NCBI RefSeq assembly: GCF_001541095.1
Contig: NZ_LMXH01000007.1
Span: 10,391-74,390 of the forward strand
Source: Paenibacillus sp. FJAT-26967
GTDB lineage: Bacteria > Bacillota > Bacilli > Paenibacillales > NBRC-103111
Direction: 5' to 3'
Length of the DNA stretch: 64,000 nt
Shown: one piece after another, positions 22,942-31,809 of the stretch
Layout: each line of letters begins with the position of its first letter
Numbering within the stretch: position 1 is the stretch's first letter
Made by a program: the position numbers and the translations under genes
Notes under the pieces: generated by a model
Told to the model about the DNA's origin: nothing
What the model saw: only the letters and a program-made list of their open reading frames with translations
Database searches by the model: none

Positions 22942-24921
22942 CTAAAGCTTAACAATCGTCCATTTATCCGGAATATCGGCTTTGGTGGTCAGCCATTGTC
23001 CCTCCTGACACATTTTTCCGTCGGTCCAGTAACGGTTATAGATGTAGACTTCATCCCCATCCCGCAGTGTACTATCCGTGGGATCTACCTTGCGCAGGCG
23101 CCAGCCCTGCCGTTCTTTGTTGTAATCTTTCTGGTAATAATAGAGTTCGTGACGATCTTTCCATGCACCGAGGCAATTGTCTTTCTGCATTTCCGTCGTC
23201 TCGATCCGGATCTCTGCCTCGTCTTTAAGCTCGCCGCCCTCGGTTCCCTGCAGAAGAGACAGCTTCAGTTTGACCTTGTCGGTCGGGCTTACTGTCGGGA
23301 AATTAAAATAAGTGGGCCACTTCCCTGTCTTAAAGCCTGCAACATAGCCGCCTGTCTGATTGCGCAGCAGCACCACATCGCCGGACTTAATAACCGCCCC
23401 GGGTACCGGCGGAGCAGGCACTTTGTAAGGAATGGTTTCTTGCATCAATACTTTTGCCTGAATCGTATCCGGCTGGCGCGATCCCCATGAAGGAAATTCG
23501 TAATAGGTACAAGCGATCGGATCTTCCTTGCCTGCACGTTTGAAATCCAGAACGGCAAAAGCGTGATTGTAATAACCGTCCGTCTGACTCACGAGCGGCA
23601 TTGCCTCCATGTACGGAACCTGCTCGGCATAATCAGCATTATGCGGGCTGTACGGAGTTTCTCCCGTCGTTTCTTCATAAGCGGAGGAGCCAACCAGCCG
23701 TCCCTTAGCCAGCCCCATCAATCCGTCGCGGAATAACGCCAGATTATGCTCATGCCCCCAGAACCAGCAGGCAATCCGGTCAAAATACGGGGAGAACGCG
23801 CTCATTAAATGCTCATTCATCCAGGGTCTTTGCGCAAAGCGGCTTTGAATCGGGCTGTGCTGGGAGAAAAGCTGATGATGGGACAGCAGCAGCGTGCTTC
23901 CATTAAAATTTCTCAGCTTATCCGCATGCCACTCTACCTCTGAATCTTCCAGCCAAGGCCCGTTGTAAGTCGGGTCCATATCGTTCTTCGGGTTGTAATC
24001 GTGGCGTCCGGTGTCCATTCCGAGGAACTGCCAGGCACCGTCCTGCGTGCGGAGACTGAAGTAACTGGCTTCCTGCTTCCAGTCAGGATGATTGGCGTTA
24101 ACCTTATCTATCACTCCACTATAAAAGCCGTAACCGAATGCGTAGTAATCGTGATTACCCGGGATCGTAAAAACCGGAATTCTCGGCTTGCCCGTCTCCG
24201 CAAATACCTCATCAAAAATCGCGTTAAAATTGCGGTTGCATTCATCCGGTGTCCCTGAGTAATAAATATCGCCCAGATGGATAATCGCATCCACACCCAG
24301 ATTAACCATATGCTTGACGAGTTCCTTGGCATCTGGCATGCCGGTCGCCCAGTCACCGATAAGACCCACCTTCGCATCGTCCGGCAGAACGTAAGGAACG
24401 ACACCATACGTTCCAATCGGCTGCCCGAGCTCTTTCCAGTCGCGATAGTACGGATTCCGGTACTTCGTATAATATTCAATGAAGGTGGTGATACAAGTCG
24501 CCCATCCGGCATAATCACCCGTTGAATATTTACGGGCTTCCTGCATGAGACGAAGTGCCTCCTCTTCATTTCCCTCCGCCTTGGCAATAGCCGCCTCGTA
24601 CATAAGACGGGATGCCTCTGCGGCATCTGAACCCGGACCCGCTTCTGCCGATGCATCTAATGCGCTGCCGGACGCCCTGAGAAGAGGACCGGGATTGTCT
24701 TCTACCTGCTCCCGCAAGATATGCTCGTGCAAGGAGGCAAGCAGTTGAGCCGGGTTATCCGCTGCAGCAAGCGGAGCCGCTGCCAGCAGATCCGCCTGCT
24801 GCTCAGGCTGCTCCTGCCCGGACTTCAGCAATTGATCCTCCATGCTGCTGCGGACAGTGTCGGTTACGGCCGACTGCCAGAGTGATAAGCTCCGGCTTGG
24901 AACGGTGCGAAAACGTGTCAT
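22942..24921 (-). CDS. Large calcineurin-like metallophosphoesterase
   Basis: A 659-residue protein. After a ~180-residue N-terminal helical region, the metallophosphoesterase core shows GDWATGMPDAKELVKHM (GDxA variant), HLGDIYYSG (GDxx), FTIPGNHDYY (GNHD), LSHHQLF and GHEHNLALF, the complete di-metal set. The C-terminal ~170 residues form a beta-rich domain (GDVVLLRNQTGGYVAGF ... DGDEVYIYNRYW) of unassigned function, perhaps ligand binding. There is no signal peptide. AAGGGGG precedes the ATG. It is monocistronic. The substrate (phosphoester, nucleotide or phospholipid) is not determined. Confidence 0.83.
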   Translation of the reverse strand: MTRFRTVPSRSLSLWQSAVTDTVRSSMEDQLLKSGQEQPEQQADLLAAAPLAAADNPAQLLASLHEHILREQVEDNPGPLLRASGSALDASAEAGPGSDAAEASRLMYEAAIAKAEGNEEEALRLMQEARKYSTGDYAGWATCITTFIEYYTKYRNPYYRDWKELGQPIGTYGVVPYVLPDDAKVGLIGDWATGMPDAKELVKHMVNLGVDAIIHLGDIYYSGTPDECNRNFNAIFDEVFAETGKPRIPVFTIPGNHDYYAFGYGFYSGVIDKVNANHPDWKQEASYFSLRTQDGAWQFLGMDTGRHDYNPKNDMDPTYNGPWLEDSEVEWHADKLRNFNGSTLLLSHHQLFSQHSPIQSRFAQRPWMNEHLMSAFSPYFDRIACWFWGHEHNLALFRDGLMGLAKGRLVGSSAYEETTGETPYSPHNADYAEQVPYMEAMPLVSQTDGYYNHAFAVLDFKRAGKEDPIACTYYEFPSWGSRQPDTIQAKVLMQETIPYKVPAPPVPGAVIKSGDVVLLRNQTGGYVAGFKTGKWPTYFNFPTVSPTDKVKLKLSLLQGTEGGELKDEAEIRIETTEMQKDNCLGAWKDRHELYYYQKDYNKERQGWRLRKVDPTDSTLRDGDEVYIYNRYWTDGKMCQEGQWLTTKADIPDKWTIVKL

Positions 24922-25172
24922 ATAAATCCCCCTTAGTAAAATGTTGCCAAATGGACTTAACTGGTAACATTTCTAAATATATGACAAAAAGGCACATTTT
25001 TATATAACTCCAAAGGGGTATTTTTTATAGCTCATCACAGAACTCAAAAAGAATGGAACTGCATCCTTCCTTCTCTCTATACGCTCATTCGATTGAGGAA
25101 ATTCTCCATCATTCGCCCATCCAGTTATCAGGTACGTGCATTCCCGCTGCAGCTTCTGAACGGGGAGGTTTC

Positions 25173-25613
25173 TTACGGGCTGCTGTGTCCGAGGTCCATA
25201 AGCTCGATCTTTACAGCATCGAGGATCGGCGGCTGAGATAAAAGCACCAGAGGTCCCGATGTAACACTGATCCTCTCTCCTATGCCGCTTGTATCATAAG
25301 CCTTCTTATCTTTAAGGGTGTACCAGGCGATCGTGCGTTCTTCCATCGCACGCTTAATTATCTCCTCTGATGGATACTCCTTCAGATCCTTGCCAGTGAC
25401 ATTAGTGGCCACCAGAATACGGTGATACTCGTCTACGACTTCCTTATTCACAATAATTCCTTGCACCGTTTGGTGGGGACTGTCCGGGTGCTGCACCGGA
25501 TCAGCCGCCACACCTTCCATGCCCGTATGCCCCGGCGCACAACCGGTTATAAGACAGGCCATAACGATCCATACCATACATATAATGAAAAGCATCCGGA
25601 AACAAGTTTTCAT
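25173..25613 (-). CDS. Small lipoprotein, DUF3221/YobA-like
   Basis: The ATG at 25613 follows AGGAAGGTGG and gives 146 residues. The N-terminus is a lipoprotein signal (hydrophobic stretch then ITGCAPG, lipid-anchored Cys). The mature part (QGIIVNKEVVDEYHRILVATNV ... ERTIAWYTLKDKKAYDTSGIGERISV) resembles the DUF3221/YobA group of small OB-like extracellular lipoproteins, assigned by pattern only. The function is unknown. Confidence 0.6.
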   Translation of the reverse strand: MKTCFRMLFIICMVWIVMACLITGCAPGHTGMEGVAADPVQHPDSPHQTVQGIIVNKEVVDEYHRILVATNVTGKDLKEYPSEEIIKRAMEERTIAWYTLKDKKAYDTSGIGERISVTSGPLVLLSQPPILDAVKIELMDLGHSSP

Positions 25614-25761
25614 GGCAACCACCTTCCTAGTTCTTCTCACTCTTAGTAACGCTTCCCTATAAAAAATGTTGCAGATGAACGGGGTGCGATAAAACCGCCG
25701 ATTACTTAATGAGCAGCATCCAGCCTCCTTATCCCACTAACGGCGTCGTCCTGCTGCATGC

Positions 25762-25790
25762 ACAAAAACCGCTGATTGATACCAGCGGTC
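25762..25790 (-). terminator. Terminator after msrA
   Basis: Minus strand GACCGCTGGTATCAATCAGCGG followed by TTTTTG (shown in pieces: stem CCGCTG/CAGCGG). It lies just after the msrA stop. Confidence 0.75.
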
Positions 25791-25808
25791 TTGGCATATT
25801 CCCCTGCT

Positions 25809-26351
25809 CTACTTCCAATGGGAACGGATAAACTCGTCCCGGCCCGACTGAGCACGATCTTCCTTGTAATGTTTTGGATTCTTACGGTGATAATTCTGGT
25901 GGTATTCCTCGGCTTCATAAAAAGGACCGGCAGGCGCGATCTCCGTCACAATCGGCTTATGGAACCGCCCGCTCCGGGCCAGATCAAGCCTGGATTGCTC
26001 CGCAAGCTCCCGCTGCTGCTCTGTATGAGTGAAGATAGCTGTCCGGTACGACAATCCGCGGTCCTGGAACTGTCCGTGAGCATCCGTAGGATCAATCTGC
26101 TGCCAGAACAATTCAACCAGCCTTGTGTAGGGGAAAATTTCCGGGTTAAAACGGATCTGAACGGCCTCGGTATGCCCGGTGGTCCCCGCTTTCACCTGCT
26201 CGTAAGTCGGATTCTCTTCCGTTCCTCCCGTATAGCCGGACACGATACCCTGTATGCCCGGCAGCTCTTCGAACGGGGTAACCATGCACCAGAAGCAGCC
26301 TCCCGCGAATGTCGCCAGCTCTTCCCGGCCTTGTCCCTCTTTTGTCTCCAT
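25809..26351 (-). CDS. msrA: Peptide methionine-S-sulfoxide reductase MsrA
   Basis: A 180-residue MsrA. The catalytic motif FAGGCFWC has the nucleophilic Cys (~21), then [16 protein letters not shown] and [14 protein letters not shown], all typical. MsrA reduces the S-epimer of methionine sulfoxide in proteins with thioredoxin. GAGGAGG precedes the ATG at suitable spacing. No MsrB domain is fused and none is adjacent. It is a single-gene unit. Confidence 0.93.
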   Translation of the reverse strand: METKEGQGREELATFAGGCFWCMVTPFEELPGIQGIVSGYTGGTEENPTYEQVKAGTTGHTEAVQIRFNPEIFPYTRLVELFWQQIDPTDAHGQFQDRGLSYRTAIFTHTEQQRELAEQSRLDLARSGRFHKPIVTEIAPAGPFYEAEEYHQNYHRKNPKHYKEDRAQSGRDEFIRSHWK

Positions 26352-26429
26352 CTGACGGCCTCCTCTGTATGCTCAATCTGCATGCTTAGGCAGATTATGA
26401 ATCGGACAATCCATTCCATGCCTTATAGA

Positions 26430-26470
26430 CTGATCTGATCCGATCCGATCCGATCCGAACCGAACCGATC
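26430..26470. repeat. GATCC/GAACC pentanucleotide tandem repeat
   Basis: About eight 5-bp units, TGATC(C)GATCCGATCCGATCC then GAACCGAACCGATC, in the ~300-bp non-coding gap upstream of msrA. Nothing else was seen in 26375-26671. Confidence 0.7.
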
Positions 26471-26671
26471 AGCTCAAGTGTTTTAGGCTGGACGCGCTCC
26501 TACTTTCACTTGTTCTTTGCCGGTAAAATACCCGCAGCAGAATCGCTGGCGGGCATGCTAAGCAAGGTATATTGCCTATCTGAGAAAGTACCGCTTCACA
26601 CGCCGGCAGCTAAGGTCAGTCCGCCGAGCGGGAACTATTCCGCCGGGACTGCTTTCCGGGCGGGCGGCTAA

Positions 26672-26974
26672 TTATTCCTCGTCCGGCTTGTCTTCGTCTG
26701 CGGATTCCGGTTTTTCCAGCCGGCTTAACGCGGTTTCGATCAGAAAATCGAACAGATCATCATCCTCTTCGAGCTTTTCTTCGATAAACGTAATTTCTTC
26801 CTCACTGCCCGATTCCTTGGTAAAGTTCAGGCTGTACATCCATTCCTTCCCTTTCTTGCTGAAAAGAGCGACTTCATACGCGGTTGTGCCCTCGGTGGCT
26901 TTGAATTCCACTTTGCCGATATACCCGTTGTCCTCGCTATACATCATGCTGGCGTCTAGTACCGTAATTTGCAT
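26672..26974 (-). CDS. Conserved-looking small acidic hypothetical protein
   Basis: A 100-residue protein, MQITVLDASMMYSEDNGYIG at the N-terminus, with a beta-strand-rich core (KVEFKATEGTTAYEVALFSKKG) and a strongly acidic helical C-terminus ending in a run of Glu/Asp. The ATG follows a purine-rich segment. I do not recognise the family. The alternation of strands and the single unit with proper start suggest a real gene. No motif indicates catalysis. Confidence 0.6.
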   Translation of the reverse strand: MQITVLDASMMYSEDNGYIGKVEFKATEGTTAYEVALFSKKGKEWMYSLNFTKESGSEEEITFIEEKLEEDDDLFDFLIETALSRLEKPESADEDKPDEE

Positions 26975-27119
26975 GTTCGTTCACCTGCTTCTATTAGAGT
27001 GATTTCATGAATTGTTCTACATGTTCTTTATTTTCTACAAAGGCGTATAAGTATTCATCGTAAAGCTAAAAGCTCCGCTGTGCAACTGTTCCGATGTATA
27101 TCATCACGATCCGCAGAGA

Positions 27120-28298
27120 CTAGCTTTCCTGCAGAAAGGCAGCTAATAATTCATAAGATTGGAGACGTTTGCGGTAATCAGGCAAATTCGTTACGATCAT
27201 GAATTCATCCACGCCGTACTCTCTCTGCATCTGCGTAAGCTTTTCCCGGATCTGCCCCGGAGTCCCGGCTAGAATCCGCCGGGATGAGCTGTTCGGCTCC
27301 GGGGATCTGCCTCCTGACTGGGTGCCGTCCGGGGCGCCGGATGCTTCCTCCTGTCCGGAAGAGCTGCCCGGATGCGGGACTTGAGACGCCGGCTCCTGCC
27401 TGAGCCCTCCGGGCCGCTCCAGCGGCTGCGCAGATGCGGCCGGCCTGACATCGGCGTCTAGGCCGGAAGAAGCGGCAAGGTGCGCCGCTGAGCCTCCCGC
27501 AGCCGCCCCGGGCTGCTGCATACCGGCGCTTTCAGCCGCAAGCGCAAGTGCCTCCTCTTCCGTCTCGGCACAGACGACGTGAACCGCAGCAATCGCTTTC
27601 GGCTTAGCCAGCAGCCGGGATGGCTCGAACCTGCTGCGGTATGCCTCCAGCACGGCGGCTCCGTCCACATCGCTCATGAAGTGTCCGAACACATACCCCG
27701 TGCCGTATTCCGCAGCGTAAGCGGCACTTTTGACGTTCGTGCCGAGCAGCCACAGCTCCGGGGAAACGGGCGGCACCGGACGCGCCGTGATCAGCTCCCC
27801 CTCCAGGCGGTACTCGCCTGCGAGCAGGTTCGAGAGATCCTGGATCTTCTCCGGCATCCGCCGTATATTCTCCAGGAAGTTGCCGCTCAGCGCCATCATG
27901 ACGTGCGCAGAGCCTCCGGGCGCGCGGCCGATGCCCAGATCAATGCGTCCGGGATGCAGCGTCGCCAGCAGATGAAACGCCTCGGCCACCTTGATCGGCT
28001 GGTAGTGCGGCAGCAGAACCGCACCCGATCCGATGCGGATCTTCTCGGTATGCGCACCGATATGTGCGAGCAGCACTTCCGGGCAAGCCGAAGCCAGCTT
28101 ATCCATATCGTGATGCTCGGACACCCAGTAGCGCGTGTACCCGAGCCGCTCCGCAGTGCGCGCCAGCAGCACGGCCTGCTTCAGCGCAGCCGGGGAATCG
28201 GCGTCCTGCATGACGGGGACCAGGTCCAGCACGCTTAGCTTCAGCGGAGGGAGCCCCCTCCCTGCTTCCCCGCTTCTACCTGCACGCTCAGAAGCCAT
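27120..28298 (-). CDS. Luciferase-like flavin monooxygenase (LLM family) with low-complexity insert
   Basis: A 392-residue LLM-class oxidoreductase: N-terminal LKLSVLDLVPVMQDADSP, then YWVSEHHDM, ACPEVLLAHIG, IRIGSGAVLLPHYQPIKVAE and LHPGRIDLGIGRAPG, all hallmarks of the alkanal-monooxygenase-like group. Between about residues 255 and 345 a Pro/Ala/Gly/Ser-rich insert interrupts the barrel before RRILAGTPGQIREKL. Usual family members are ~330 residues. It overlaps the end of the upstream SDR by 11 bp, so the two form an operon. The substrate is unknown. Confidence 0.85.
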   Translation of the reverse strand: MASERAGRSGEAGRGLPPLKLSVLDLVPVMQDADSPAALKQAVLLARTAERLGYTRYWVSEHHDMDKLASACPEVLLAHIGAHTEKIRIGSGAVLLPHYQPIKVAEAFHLLATLHPGRIDLGIGRAPGGSAHVMMALSGNFLENIRRMPEKIQDLSNLLAGEYRLEGELITARPVPPVSPELWLLGTNVKSAAYAAEYGTGYVFGHFMSDVDGAAVLEAYRSRFEPSRLLAKPKAIAAVHVVCAETEEEALALAAESAGMQQPGAAAGGSAAHLAASSGLDADVRPAASAQPLERPGGLRQEPASQVPHPGSSSGQEEASGAPDGTQSGGRSPEPNSSSRRILAGTPGQIREKLTQMQREYGVDEFMIVTNLPDYRKRLQSYELLAAFLQES

Positions 28299-29061
28299 AG
28301 ATCGTCATGCCTCCATCCACATACAAGGTTTGTCCGGTTACATAGCTCGAAGCATCAGAGGCAAGGAAGACCACGGGGCCGACCAGCTCCTCCAGCTGTC
28401 CGATCCGGCCCAGAGGCGTGCGTCCGACCACCTCGGTCATGAAAGCTTCGTTAGCCAGCAGCTTCTCGGTGAGCGGCGTATGGAAATACCAGGGGCCGAT
28501 GGCATTGACCAGAATGCCGTGCTTCCCCCACTCCATCGCCAAGATGCGGGTCATGTGAACGAGCGCAGCCTTCGTGGTGCCATATACGACGCCTGTGCGC
28601 AGAGCAACATGTCCGCCGACGGAGGCTACGTTCACGATTCGTCCGCTGCCATGCTCTTTCATATGACGGCCAACCGTCTGGGACATCAGGAAGGCAGACT
28701 TCAGATTTGTCTGCACGATCACGTCCCATTCATCCTCCGTCACCTCCAGCGCAGGTGTGCGGATGTTCATGCCCGCATTATTGACGAGCACATCGATACG
28801 TCCGGCAAGACGCACCGCCTCTTCTACCGCCGCCGTCACATCTTCACGCACGCCGACATTCGCTGTAATCGGATAGGCTCGTCGTCCGGTCAGACCGGTA
28901 ATCTCTTGAGCCACGGACTCCAGATCGCTCAGAGTCCGGGATACCAGCATCACATCCGCTCCCGCTTCTGCAAGCCCGATGGCCAGCGCTCTTCCGATGC
29001 CTTTGCCCGCTCCGGTCACGAGCGCCGTTTTACCTTCCAAATTAAAGCCGGGCAGATACAT
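28288..29061 (-). CDS. Short-chain dehydrogenase, gluconate-5-dehydrogenase-like
   Basis: The ATG at 29061 follows AAAGGAG by 8 nt and gives 257 residues. Cofactor motif TGAGKGIG (~15-22), structural NNAG (~92) and catalytic YGTTK (~158) are present. The C-terminal DGGMTIYGF is typical of the classical SDR group with gluconate 5-dehydrogenase or FabG-like members. It precedes and overlaps the LLM monooxygenase gene, which suggests a shared catabolic or modification step. Confidence 0.85.
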   Translation of the reverse strand: MYLPGFNLEGKTALVTGAGKGIGRALAIGLAEAGADVMLVSRTLSDLESVAQEITGLTGRRAYPITANVGVREDVTAAVEEAVRLAGRIDVLVNNAGMNIRTPALEVTEDEWDVIVQTNLKSAFLMSQTVGRHMKEHGSGRIVNVASVGGHVALRTGVVYGTTKAALVHMTRILAMEWGKHGILVNAIGPWYFHTPLTEKLLANEAFMTEVVGRTPLGRIGQLEELVGPVVFLASDASSYVTGQTLYVDGGMTIYGF

Positions 29062-29370
29062 AGGGTCAGCTCCTTTCTTGATCACGTCTTAACTTCACTA
29101 GGATCTAGCCATACTAAGGAGGCATTCCTTATTTATAGCCATTTATCTATAGCCATTCTTCCTCTATCTATTTCCAGGCATTCTGCACAGCACCTGTCTA
29201 GTCCAATTCCGGTAAGAACCCAAGACCCTTGGGACCGTTTCTCCGGGAGATTCATTTTTTATAATCTTTACCCATGATAAAAGTTTCGCACGCAGAAAGC
29301 AAAGCGCAGGGACAAACGCATCCGCTACTCCCTCCGCGCTTGCTCAAAGAACCGTTAAACATTCAGACAA

Positions 29371-29410
29371 ATGCAGAAGCCCCCTCACCGTCCGAGGGGG
29401 TCTTCTGCAT
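29371..29410 (-). terminator. Hairpin downstream of phytase
   Basis: Arms ATGCAGAAG(C/A)CCCCCTC / GAGGGGGTCTTCTGCAT flank CACCGTCC. A short T-run (ATTTG) follows on the minus strand. It probably ends the siderophore-phytase transcription. The remainder of 29086-29431 shows nothing coding. Confidence 0.6.
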
Positions 29411-29431
29411 TCGTCCATCCATCATCTATGA

Positions 29432-30856
29432 CTACTTCCGCCGGTTCACCAGCTGACGCGGATCTATTCCATTGTCCACAAGCAGCGGATTCTTAAAAGA
29501 TTTCGCCAGCTTATCCCAGGCTACAATTTTAAAATTCTGATTTACAGCGGTGCCGTTGTCAATGTTCTCATCATCCTGGGCAACGAAAATCCCGTTAGGG
29601 TACGCATCCCCCAGCCCAAAACCTAACACGTCTATCCCATCCGTCTCCGAAGTTCCGTCAATCGCGCCGTCCTTAATGCCGAAGCTCCCGAGATACCGGT
29701 TGTTCCCTTGACGCTCATAGACGGCATAAGTGCTGCTGCCCTGGCTGGATGCAAGGAGATATCCTTTGCCGTCAGCGGCGTAGTATAGGGTCAGTCCTTC
29801 GATATCGGCCGTCAAATGCGAACTGTTCACATCGTCGACGCTGGCTTCCGGCTTGCTCCCGCTGCCTGGCTCCGCGCCCACCTTCCAGATGGCTTTGTCT
29901 TCTTCGGCCAGATAAATTATCGCATACTCATCGTCTGCGACAATGCCTTCCGCCTGCGAACTGACTTTGAAATCCCGTACGCGCTTTCCTGTTATGCCGT
30001 CTGTACCCGGTATCAGCTCAATCTGCTCGAACTCTCCGTCTTTGCCGAGAACCAGCGCGTAGAACTTATCCGTCTTCAGACTGTGATACAGACTAAAGCC
30101 GTACACTTCTTTCATCGCCGGTTGAATAGGCTGGGACGTAATACTCTTCAGTTCGCCGGTTTCCGGGACGATCGCAAACACATCAACCGTGTTCGCCGAC
30201 CGGTTCGTCGCGGCTGCAATATCTATCTTCTTCCCGTTAAGCGGAAAACCGTAGCGCACATCGATGTTGTTCATTTTGCCGAGTTCATAAGATTGTACCT
30301 GCTTGCCAAACAGATCATAAACGAGAATGCCGCCGCCTTTGTTGGTGGCGATAATCCGGCTCTTGGACGAATCCTCCGGATGAAGCCAAATGGCAGGATC
30401 GTCGGCAGCGTCATCGCCGCTGTCGACGGACTCGGTCTCGCCGTCTGCCGTCACTTCGGCCAGCCTAGGCCGCTCCTTGTCCGGCTGAGCAGGCTGGGTA
30501 GACTCAGGGGGCTGCCCAGCGCTAAGTCTGCTCAAGACCAGCTCGATCAAACCCGGAGGAACATATGTCGCGTCCGAGATGAGCTGAATGCGTCCGTTCA
30601 GTTTGACGGTCGTGCCTTCGAACTTATACTCGCTGCTGCCGATCGTCACCGAACCGGACGCACCATTGTGCAGAGTAAAAAAAGCCGTCTGCGAACTCTG
30701 CTCCCAGGTCACACGCGCTCCTGATTGTTCGAGCATACTTCGTAGAGGAAGGTATCCTTCTTCCACAGAAGCGTAAGCAGACGGACTGTACAAACTTGCG
30801 GCAAACAAGAGAACTCCCAAGCTTTTCAACCATTTAAGTGATTGTCCCGATTTCAT
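29432..30856 (-). CDS. phy: Secreted beta-propeller phytase with copper-amine-oxidase-N-like domain
   Basis: A 474-residue exported protein. Residues ~1-30 are a signal peptide (SLKWLKSLGVLLFAASLYS, cleavage after AYA). About 35-105 form a Cu_amine_oxidN1-like domain (YLPLRSMLEQSGARVTWEQ). The rest is a six-bladed phytase propeller: DDAADDPAIWLHP, NNIDVRYGF, EGIVADDEYAIIYLAEE, DIEGLTLYYA and YPNGIFVAQDDEN, with the Ca/phosphate-binding Asp and Glu residues. It hydrolyses phytate outside the cell. It starts ~60 bp after asbF on the same strand. ATG 30856 is preferred over an upstream GTG. Confidence 0.88.
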   Translation of the reverse strand: MKSGQSLKWLKSLGVLLFAASLYSPSAYASVEEGYLPLRSMLEQSGARVTWEQSSQTAFFTLHNGASGSVTIGSSEYKFEGTTVKLNGRIQLISDATYVPPGLIELVLSRLSAGQPPESTQPAQPDKERPRLAEVTADGETESVDSGDDAADDPAIWLHPEDSSKSRIIATNKGGGILVYDLFGKQVQSYELGKMNNIDVRYGFPLNGKKIDIAAATNRSANTVDVFAIVPETGELKSITSQPIQPAMKEVYGFSLYHSLKTDKFYALVLGKDGEFEQIELIPGTDGITGKRVRDFKVSSQAEGIVADDEYAIIYLAEEDKAIWKVGAEPGSGSKPEASVDDVNSSHLTADIEGLTLYYAADGKGYLLASSQGSSTYAVYERQGNNRYLGSFGIKDGAIDGTSETDGIDVLGFGLGDAYPNGIFVAQDDENIDNGTAVNQNFKIVAWDKLAKSFKNPLLVDNGIDPRQLVNRRK

Positions 30857-30914
30857 CGAATAAGTCACCACGGCTTTCCGGCAGAATACGTTCTGCCTTC
30901 AGTATGGCGAAGAA

Positions 30915-31787
30915 TTATTCGGGGAAATTACGCGCTGCGTTAAATATTTGTAAATGATTTACAAGTTCCAGCTTCCGCAGCCAATCCATCTCTTCTTTCA
31001 GGATATTCAGCGGATCGGGACCGAACCACTCCAGCGAAGCGGGAATCCCGGTACGGTGTATGTACTTCAGGATACTCCTGTAATCCACGGCCCCGCCTCC
31101 AAGCTTCACGATCCCCTCGCGTGTCCCGCTGGAGGAATACACATTATGAGGCTGAAAAACGTCCAGATACTGCGGGGACGAAATATTTTTCAAATGATAA
31201 TGCTGCACCCAAGGTTCCAGAAGCCGCATACATTCCTGCAAATCCTCGCCCGCTTCCCACAAATGAAGAAAGTCGAGATTGATGGCGAGCTGCTCATGCC
31301 CCGTTTCTTCCAGTACCACCAAAGTAGAGGCGAGTGTGTCTGCAAGGGTATTGGGATGTGTCTCAATAAGCAGCTTCACCCCATGCTCCCCGCACAAGTC
31401 GCACAGCTCGCTTAACCGCCGGGTGTAACCTTCCCTTGCGGCCGGCGTTACGCCTGAGCTGGGTTCTTGTCCTGCAAAAGTACGGATGCGGTTCGTTCCG
31501 AACGCGCCGGCAAGCTCGATAAGCCTGCGGCATTTGGCTGCCGTCTGGCCGAAGTCCGCTTGCGGAGATATATCCAGATAATCACTGATCATCGTTATGT
31601 TCATGTTATGAGTACGCAGATAGTGAAGCTCTTCCAGTTCTTGCTCCTGCCTGTTGTCATACAGATGCTGTGCATGAATCCCCCATAGCTCAATGCCGCT
31701 GAAACCTTGTGCCTGTGCGTAGCGGACAAGTTCACCAAACGATATCAGAGCATGACGAAACGAAATGGTACCTAGCGAGATATTCAT
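30915..31787 (-). CDS. asbF: 3-Dehydroshikimate dehydratase AsbF-like
   Basis: A 290-residue TIM-barrel enzyme. The ATG at 31787 follows GGGGAG and starts MNISLGTISFRHALISFGEL; the longer frame is not supported. Likely metal ligands lie in LLIETHP (Glu), INLDFLHLWEAG (Asp), QHYHLKN (His) and ASLEWFGPD (Glu), as in xylose-isomerase-like dehydratases. AsbF of Bacillus anthracis (~280 residues) makes 3,4-dihydroxybenzoate for petrobactin. It is the last biosynthetic gene of the operon, 22 bp after asbE. Some sugar-phosphate isomerases look similar, but the asbC-D-E context decides. Confidence 0.88.
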   Translation of the reverse strand: MNISLGTISFRHALISFGELVRYAQAQGFSGIELWGIHAQHLYDNRQEQELEELHYLRTHNMNITMISDYLDISPQADFGQTAAKCRRLIELAGAFGTNRIRTFAGQEPSSGVTPAAREGYTRRLSELCDLCGEHGVKLLIETHPNTLADTLASTLVVLEETGHEQLAINLDFLHLWEAGEDLQECMRLLEPWVQHYHLKNISSPQYLDVFQPHNVYSSSGTREGIVKLGGGAVDYRSILKYIHRTGIPASLEWFGPDPLNILKEEMDWLRKLELVNHLQIFNAARNFPE

Positions 31788-31809
31788 CGGGTAATGTCTC
31801 CCCTTTCTA

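Noticed and set aside
26430-26470. CRISPR-like repeat
   Set aside because: Contiguous 5-bp units without spacers; a simple tandem repeat. No CRISPR array or cas gene was seen anywhere in the window.
29274-29456. 60-codon plus-strand frame in the gap after the SDR
   Set aside because: It runs through the terminator hairpin at 29371 and into the opposite-strand phytase.
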